This document shows positions 60,436 to 64,000 of a DNA stretch of 64,000 bases, piece by piece. The notes beneath the pieces are model-generated. The model was not told where the DNA came from. It did not search any database and saw only the letters and a list, made by a program, of their open reading frames with translations. The DNA comes from Acidaminococcus timonensis (GTDB lineage: Bacteria > Bacillota > Negativicutes > Acidaminococcales > Acidaminococcaceae), in assembly GCF_900106585.1 (NCBI RefSeq), contig NZ_FNWH01000004.1, forward strand, positions 186,001 to 250,000, in the 5' to 3' direction. The number at the start of each line of letters is the position of its first letter. Position 1 is the stretch's first letter. Made by a program: the position numbers and the translations under genes.

Positions 60436-60927
60436 TCAAAGATATTCTCCTGCCATTCCAACAGCCTTCAAACCGAAATAAACAACCAACATACCAGGAA
60501 TCAGGAACATCATGGTCCCGACCCAATCCGGAACACCCAGCAGCTTGTTCAGGATACTTCCACTGCCGTTAAAGTAAGCGATCAAGCAACTGAAAGAGTT
60601 TAAAGTTACAGCCAGAAAAATTAAGATCTTTCCTATCGGTCCTACATATCTCTCTGCCAGCCCAGGTAATTGCATCATTCGTTTTGTCCGTAAGGCCGTT
60701 TCTGCAACATAGTACATCGAAAACAAAGTCGTAATCCCAGAAACAATCAGCCAAAATGCAATCACAGGAAATCCGGCATACCTTGCCCCATAAGCTGTTC
60801 CCAAACAACCTGATCCAACGCCACATCCAACAACTGTAAAAATAACTTGCAACGGAGTTAATTTTCTTACTTTAAGAGCGCCCTCTTCATAAAGAGAACC
60901 TGTATCTTTTTTTACGTCTGCATCCAT
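60436..60927 (-). pseudogene. Truncated amino acid permease (SdaC/TyrP-like)
   Basis: 163 residues, about 40 percent of the usual 400. Hydrophobic segments start with VIFTVVGCGVGSGCLGTAYGARYAGFP, like the Gly-rich first helix of the HAAAP/APC amino acid permeases. It stops at TGA 60438-60436, three bases from the right end of the IS3-type element, after only four or five helices. A normal start with GAGGAGG is kept. The missing C-terminal half is not on the other side of the element, so it was deleted. Probably inactive. Confidence 0.85.
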
Positions 60928-60971
60928 ATCTAGTTCCCTCCTCTCGTACTGCTTTTGTGAATTTATTGTCT

Positions 60972-61787
60972 TCAGTATTTATTTATCGCGTCCATCGAAA
61001 AAGTGGATTCTTTAAAATCATTCATATAAGGAATCCGACTCCGAATTTCAATGATTTCGTTCAGATTAATTTCATGGATCAGCAATTCTTCTTCTGTCCG
61101 AGATGCTACTACTCTTTCTTCCCCATCAGGTCCAACGATCATGGAACTGCCACATACATTATCTCCTACCGTGTTACAGCCAACAGTAAACAGGAGATTG
61201 AACAACGCGTTTGCTTGTAAATCTACATGCCATCTATGTTCTGCAGGGTCGATACTCCAAACGCTGCAATCCACAATGATTTCAGCACCTTTCAATGCTT
61301 CGATTCTTGCAGGTTCGGGATATTCTACATCATAACAAATAAGCATCCCGACTTTGCCAAATTTTGTGTTAACAACCGGATACCGATTTCCCTCACGGAA
61401 CTTTAATTTTTCAGTTCCCCAGGCATAAACCTTACGCATATTTTCAATGACCTTCCCACCATCATCAATAAAGATTGCAGAATTATAAATTCTCCCAGGG
61501 ATTCCGCAGGATTCCGGATAACCAGCAATAATATGGATTTTCTTTTCCTTTGCTTTTTTACATAAAGTCTGCACAAAAGGACCATCTTGGGGTTCTGCCA
61601 ATTCTTGCATCTGCAGAGAGTTGCAGAAGTATCCGGAATAAGCCAATTCAGGGAATACAATCAAATCTGCATTTTGAGCAGCTGCCTTGTCTGTCATATC
61701 TAGAATTTTCTGTAAATTTTTGGTAGTATCTCCTTGTACTGAAGTGAACTGACCCAATGCAATTTTTACTAATCTATCCTTTTCCAT
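60972..61787 (-). CDS. Carbon-nitrogen hydrolase (nitrilase superfamily)
   Basis: 271 residues. The catalytic triad is visible: Glu in VFPELAYSGYF, Lys in MRKVYAWGTEKLKF and Cys in MLICYDVEYPEPAR. The protein hydrolyses an amide or nitrile, as in omega-amidase or N-carbamoyl amidohydrolases. Together with a peptidase-like gene and two amino acid/dicarboxylate transporters, it may deaminate an imported amide. AGGAGGA precedes the ATG. Confidence 0.88.
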   Translation of the reverse strand: MEKDRLVKIALGQFTSVQGDTTKNLQKILDMTDKAAAQNADLIVFPELAYSGYFCNSLQMQELAEPQDGPFVQTLCKKAKEKKIHIIAGYPESCGIPGRIYNSAIFIDDGGKVIENMRKVYAWGTEKLKFREGNRYPVVNTKFGKVGMLICYDVEYPEPARIEALKGAEIIVDCSVWSIDPAEHRWHVDLQANALFNLLFTVGCNTVGDNVCGSSMIVGPDGEERVVASRTEEELLIHEINLNEIIEIRSRIPYMNDFKESTFSMDAINKY

Positions 61788-61819
61788 GGTTTAATCCTCC
61801 TTTATTGATCCTGTAAGGA

Positions 61820-61897
61820 AAGGGTTCATCTATCGATATCAATAAAAGCCGTTACCATCAAACACTGGGCATTTATTTTATCTATAGACGAACCCTT
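61820..61897 (-). other. Long-range stem-loop between two genes of the A+T-rich operon
   Basis: Arms AAGGGTTC-TCTAT (61820-61833, one bulged A) and ATAGA-GAACCCTT (61884-61897, one bulged C) around a 50-base loop in the M29-nitrilase gap. Lacks a clear T-run; may be a processing or attenuation site. Confidence 0.45.
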
Positions 61898-61913
61898 GGA
61901 CACTGATTACTCT

Positions 61914-62930
61914 TTATTTATCGCCCAGGCAAACAACTTTCCCATCTTTTACAATCAGGGTTTCAGTAGGTTCACCTTCATCAAAGATTACCGTCGGATT
62001 GTATTGCACCATGTCGATGTGAACAGTGCTTCTAGCCGGTTGGCCATAATAGAAGCCATTGCCCATTGCAATATGGCAGGTCCCACGTGCTTTCTTTTCT
62101 TCTTCAAAGTCACCGTTGAACATGCATGCCGGGTTCAGGCCCAGCCCGATTTCTGCAATGTTGTCACTGTCTTTGACTTCAGCAATCTGCCGTCTGATTT
62201 CTTTGCAAATCTTGGGATCACCGCCAACTACTTCTACGATACGGCCACCTTCGATACGCAGCTCAACCGGCGTATTGGGGCATCCATAGTAGCAGATAGG
62301 CCCATCGATGACCAATTTACCATGAGTCGTACCGATAACAGGTCCCAGGGAAACTTCGCCATCGGACCAGGCCATGGCATCACCCGGGTTCCGTGCAATA
62401 CCGCATTCAATGATCGGTTCCATCTGATTCATTTCCATATACAGGTCCGTACCGGCAGGAGTCGTTACATGAGCGGTCTTCTTACCTCTCCAGATTGCCT
62501 GCAGCCGTTCGCCATCCCGATATACTTCTTCATAGTCGGCCAAAGCACCGCCGCGAGTAAAGTTATCGATGCTCCGCAGGCAAATGGAAACTTCACGCAG
62601 CTTCTTTTGGGTGATCAATTCTTTCAGGTGGTTGTTATAAATTGCTGCCCCGGAGGCCGTGGTCATACCTACAAATACATCGCAGGCATCCATACCCAGT
62701 TCAAGAGATTTCGGGAAAATCGTAGCCTTGTCTTTACCACGGATCGGCATCATGTATACACCATATTCTGCTCCGCAGTTCAAGGCAGCAGCAGCCATAG
62801 CCTGGGTCATCCGTTCATCAGTCTGAGGATCCACAACAATCAGGACTTCTTCACCCGGTTTAACCGCCATCAGGTTGCCCAGGATATATTGTGCTCTTTC
62901 CATACATTCGATAACTCTGTTGTCTGCCAT
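61914..62930 (-). CDS. M29 aminopeptidase/NicX-like metalloprotein
   Basis: 338 residues. The fold family covers M29 aminopeptidases (AmpS, AmpT) and 2,5-dihydroxypyridine dioxygenase NicX. Conserved stretches: MAVKPGEEVLIVVDPQTD, TPAGTDLYMEMN, DGEVSLGPV, EIGLGLNPACMF, GTCHIAMGNGFYYGQ and RSTVHIDMVQYNP, with His/Glu residues fit for the metal centre. An O2-using dioxygenase is unlikely in an anaerobe, so a peptidase or other hydrolase is preferred. AGGAGAG precedes the ATG. Confidence 0.78.
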   Translation of the reverse strand: MADNRVIECMERAQYILGNLMAVKPGEEVLIVVDPQTDERMTQAMAAAALNCGAEYGVYMMPIRGKDKATIFPKSLELGMDACDVFVGMTTASGAAIYNNHLKELITQKKLREVSICLRSIDNFTRGGALADYEEVYRDGERLQAIWRGKKTAHVTTPAGTDLYMEMNQMEPIIECGIARNPGDAMAWSDGEVSLGPVIGTTHGKLVIDGPICYYGCPNTPVELRIEGGRIVEVVGGDPKICKEIRRQIAEVKDSDNIAEIGLGLNPACMFNGDFEEEKKARGTCHIAMGNGFYYGQPARSTVHIDMVQYNPTVIFDEGEPTETLIVKDGKVVCLGDK

Positions 62931-63050
62931 AATTCATCTCTCCTTTTTTCTTGAATCATTCAAAACCAAAAGTACATGCCGCTGAATCGTACAACAGTAT
63001 TTTTTCACATATCACCTGCCCTCGACATCTTCTATGGTTAAAAGATAGAA

Positions 63051-64000
63051 TCAAACTACTTCATCGTCTTGTGGAGCACTCTGTCCAATCAATGACAAGT
63101 CATCAAATTTCTGATGATCAAGTTCATGTTGCATATTGGAAATACATAAGGTTGCCACAAGATCCCCCACCGAGTTGGTTGCGGTATGGATTTGATCAAC
63201 AATTCGATAAATCCCTGCTACCAAAGAGTAGCCATCTAATGGAAGCCCCATCTGCGTCATGAGCGTTAAGCTGATGACCAGGCCAATTTGCGGAGTTGCT
63301 GCACAACCTACACTCAAAAAGGTTGCCTGTACACAGAGTAAAACTTGCTGGGTGAGGCTCAAATCAACCCCGTACAGCTGTGCCGCGAACAAAATGACGA
63401 CTGCAAAATAAGCGCAAGTTCCGTTCATCTGGGCTGTACAACCCAAGGGTAAGATGAAACTGGAAATATCTTTGGGAGCCCCCATTTTGTTAGGTGCGAT
63501 ATCCATCGATACCGGTAATGCAGCGCTGGAGGTACAAGTACTGAATGCAACCAACCAGCTGGAAAAGGCTTTCTTCCAGAACGTAATCACATTCACCCGT
63601 GCCACAAAAGCCAGCAGTAATGTGTAGACGCCGAACGTAGTCGTCAGACAGGCCAGATAGTCAGTTAAAATGAACTTCAATACCGGTCCAAAGATAGCTG
63701 TCCCATATTTGGTCATCGTAGTCGCCATCAGACCAAATACCCCTACCGGAATAATCGCAATGACGTAATCTACGATTTTGAACATTGCCATCGACAACAT
63801 ATTGAAGATTTTCCCCAGAGGTTCTGCTTTTTTGCCCAGTGAAATGATTGCAAAACCGATGAACAAGGAAAATACTATAATCTGCATCATAGATCCAGTT
63901 GACAACGAAGCAAATGGATTGTCTGGAATGAAATCCAAAATCGTCTGATACATACCAGGCAATTCTTTAGCCTTCACACCACCTGTTACGGTTCCCAGTT
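63051..64000 (-). CDS. Dicarboxylate/amino acid:cation symporter (SLC1/DAACS), start outside window
   Basis: At least 316 residues; the frame is open to the last base (LGTVTGGVKAKELPG upstream of any internal GTG), so the N-terminus is missing. IPDNPFASLSTGSMMQIIVFSLF, SLGKKAEPLG, TCTSSAALPVSMD and LPLGCTAQMNGTC match the hairpin loops of the GltP/DctA family. The SSAALP motif is a variant of SSSTLP. Imports a dicarboxylate or amino acid with Na+ or H+. First visible gene of the A+T-rich operon. Confidence 0.9.
   Translation of the reverse strand, partial: LGTVTGGVKAKELPGMYQTILDFIPDNPFASLSTGSMMQIIVFSLFIGFAIISLGKKAEPLGKIFNMLSMAMFKIVDYVIAIIPVGVFGLMATTMTKYGTAIFGPVLKFILTDYLACLTTTFGVYTLLLAFVARVNVITFWKKAFSSWLVAFSTCTSSAALPVSMDIAPNKMGAPKDISSFILPLGCTAQMNGTCAYFAVVILFAAQLYGVDLSLTQQVLLCVQATFLSVGCAATPQIGLVISLTLMTQMGLPLDGYSLVAGIYRIVDQIHTATNSVGDLVATLCISNMQHELDHQKFDDLSLIGQSAPQDDEVV

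Noticed and set aside
61914-62930. NicX-type 2,5-dihydroxypyridine dioxygenase and thus nicotinate catabolism
   Set aside because: The reaction needs oxygen, the rest of the nic pathway is absent, and the family also contains aminopeptidases; assignment kept general.

Overview
The window reads as chromosome of a strictly anaerobic, moderately G+C-rich Firmicute with a Gram-negative-type envelope (Negativicutes, probably Acidaminococcaceae such as Acidaminococcus). This is inferred from the clostridial-order Rnf operon (rnfCDGEAB), a GltS glutamate symporter, ferredoxin-linked 2-oxoacid metabolism, CitMHS transport and many divergent LysR/transporter pairs. No rRNA, tRNA, CRISPR or prophage was seen.

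Layout. 1-5.2 kb (minus strand): a cut-off FtsW/RodA gene, trmB, an AcoR/NtrC-like regulator whose AAA+ domain has lost its sigma-54 hallmarks, an NlpC/P60 endopeptidase and a radical SAM protein. 5.4-13.2 kb (plus): one transcription unit with rnfCDGEAB, the flavin transferase apbE, a NusG-II-domain protein, a Gx-type membrane protein and a family-4-like uracil-DNA glycosylase, closed by a perfect terminator. 13.3-15.5 kb: the AmmeMemoRadiSam pair (MEMO1-AMMECR1 fusion plus radical SAM enzyme). 16.1-19.6 kb: a two-component system followed by a membrane-anchored protein whose PepSY domain appears split by a Lys/Gly-rich insert, and a small basic exported protein. 19.6-22.1 kb: divergent CitMHS transporter and LysR regulator. 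22.1-28.3 kb: a second two-component system with a Met/His-rich sensor loop, a Met/His-tailed membrane protein, and a Zn/Mn-type ABC transporter with its own Fur-family repressor and two matching operators.

28.4-43.3 kb (minus) is a roughly 15-kb organic-acid/sugar-acid region: glucarate-type dehydratase, GntP permease, 2-hydroxyacid dehydrogenase, a four-subunit 2-oxoacid:ferredoxin oxidoreductase, an IlvD/Edd dehydratase, a VOC protein, an acetyl-CoA hydrolase/transferase-family enzyme, a LarA-type racemase/epimerase homologue, galactarate-type dehydratase and an NhaC-family antiporter, with a divergent LysR gene. The usual aldolase or decarboxylating dehydratase is absent, so the route from hexarate to central metabolism may be unorthodox. 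Reduced ferredoxin from the oxidoreductase would feed Rnf. 44.5-56 kb holds an orphan EIIC-like transporter with an unusual N-terminal domain, another 2-hydroxyacid dehydrogenase, gamma-glutamyltransferase, an M20 peptidase, GltS, an SLC13/MatC-like permease, a DUF6282-like hydrolase with a divergent LysR gene, and a nitroreductase.

56.4-60.4 kb holds two insertion sequences: a complete IS21 element (6-bp target duplication) and an IS3/IS150-type element without duplication, which abuts a truncated amino acid permease gene. 60.4-64 kb is a visibly more A+T-rich minus-strand group (permease fragment, nitrilase-family hydrolase, M29/NicX-like protein, SLC1-type symporter cut by the window edge).

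Three families of intergenic palindromic repeats are scattered through the window: a GGGGTGTGAAA hairpin, a CACTAGT heptamer/terminator composite of about 130 bp present twice nearly intact, and a 64-65 bp multi-hairpin unit present singly and as a tandem array at 55.2 kb.
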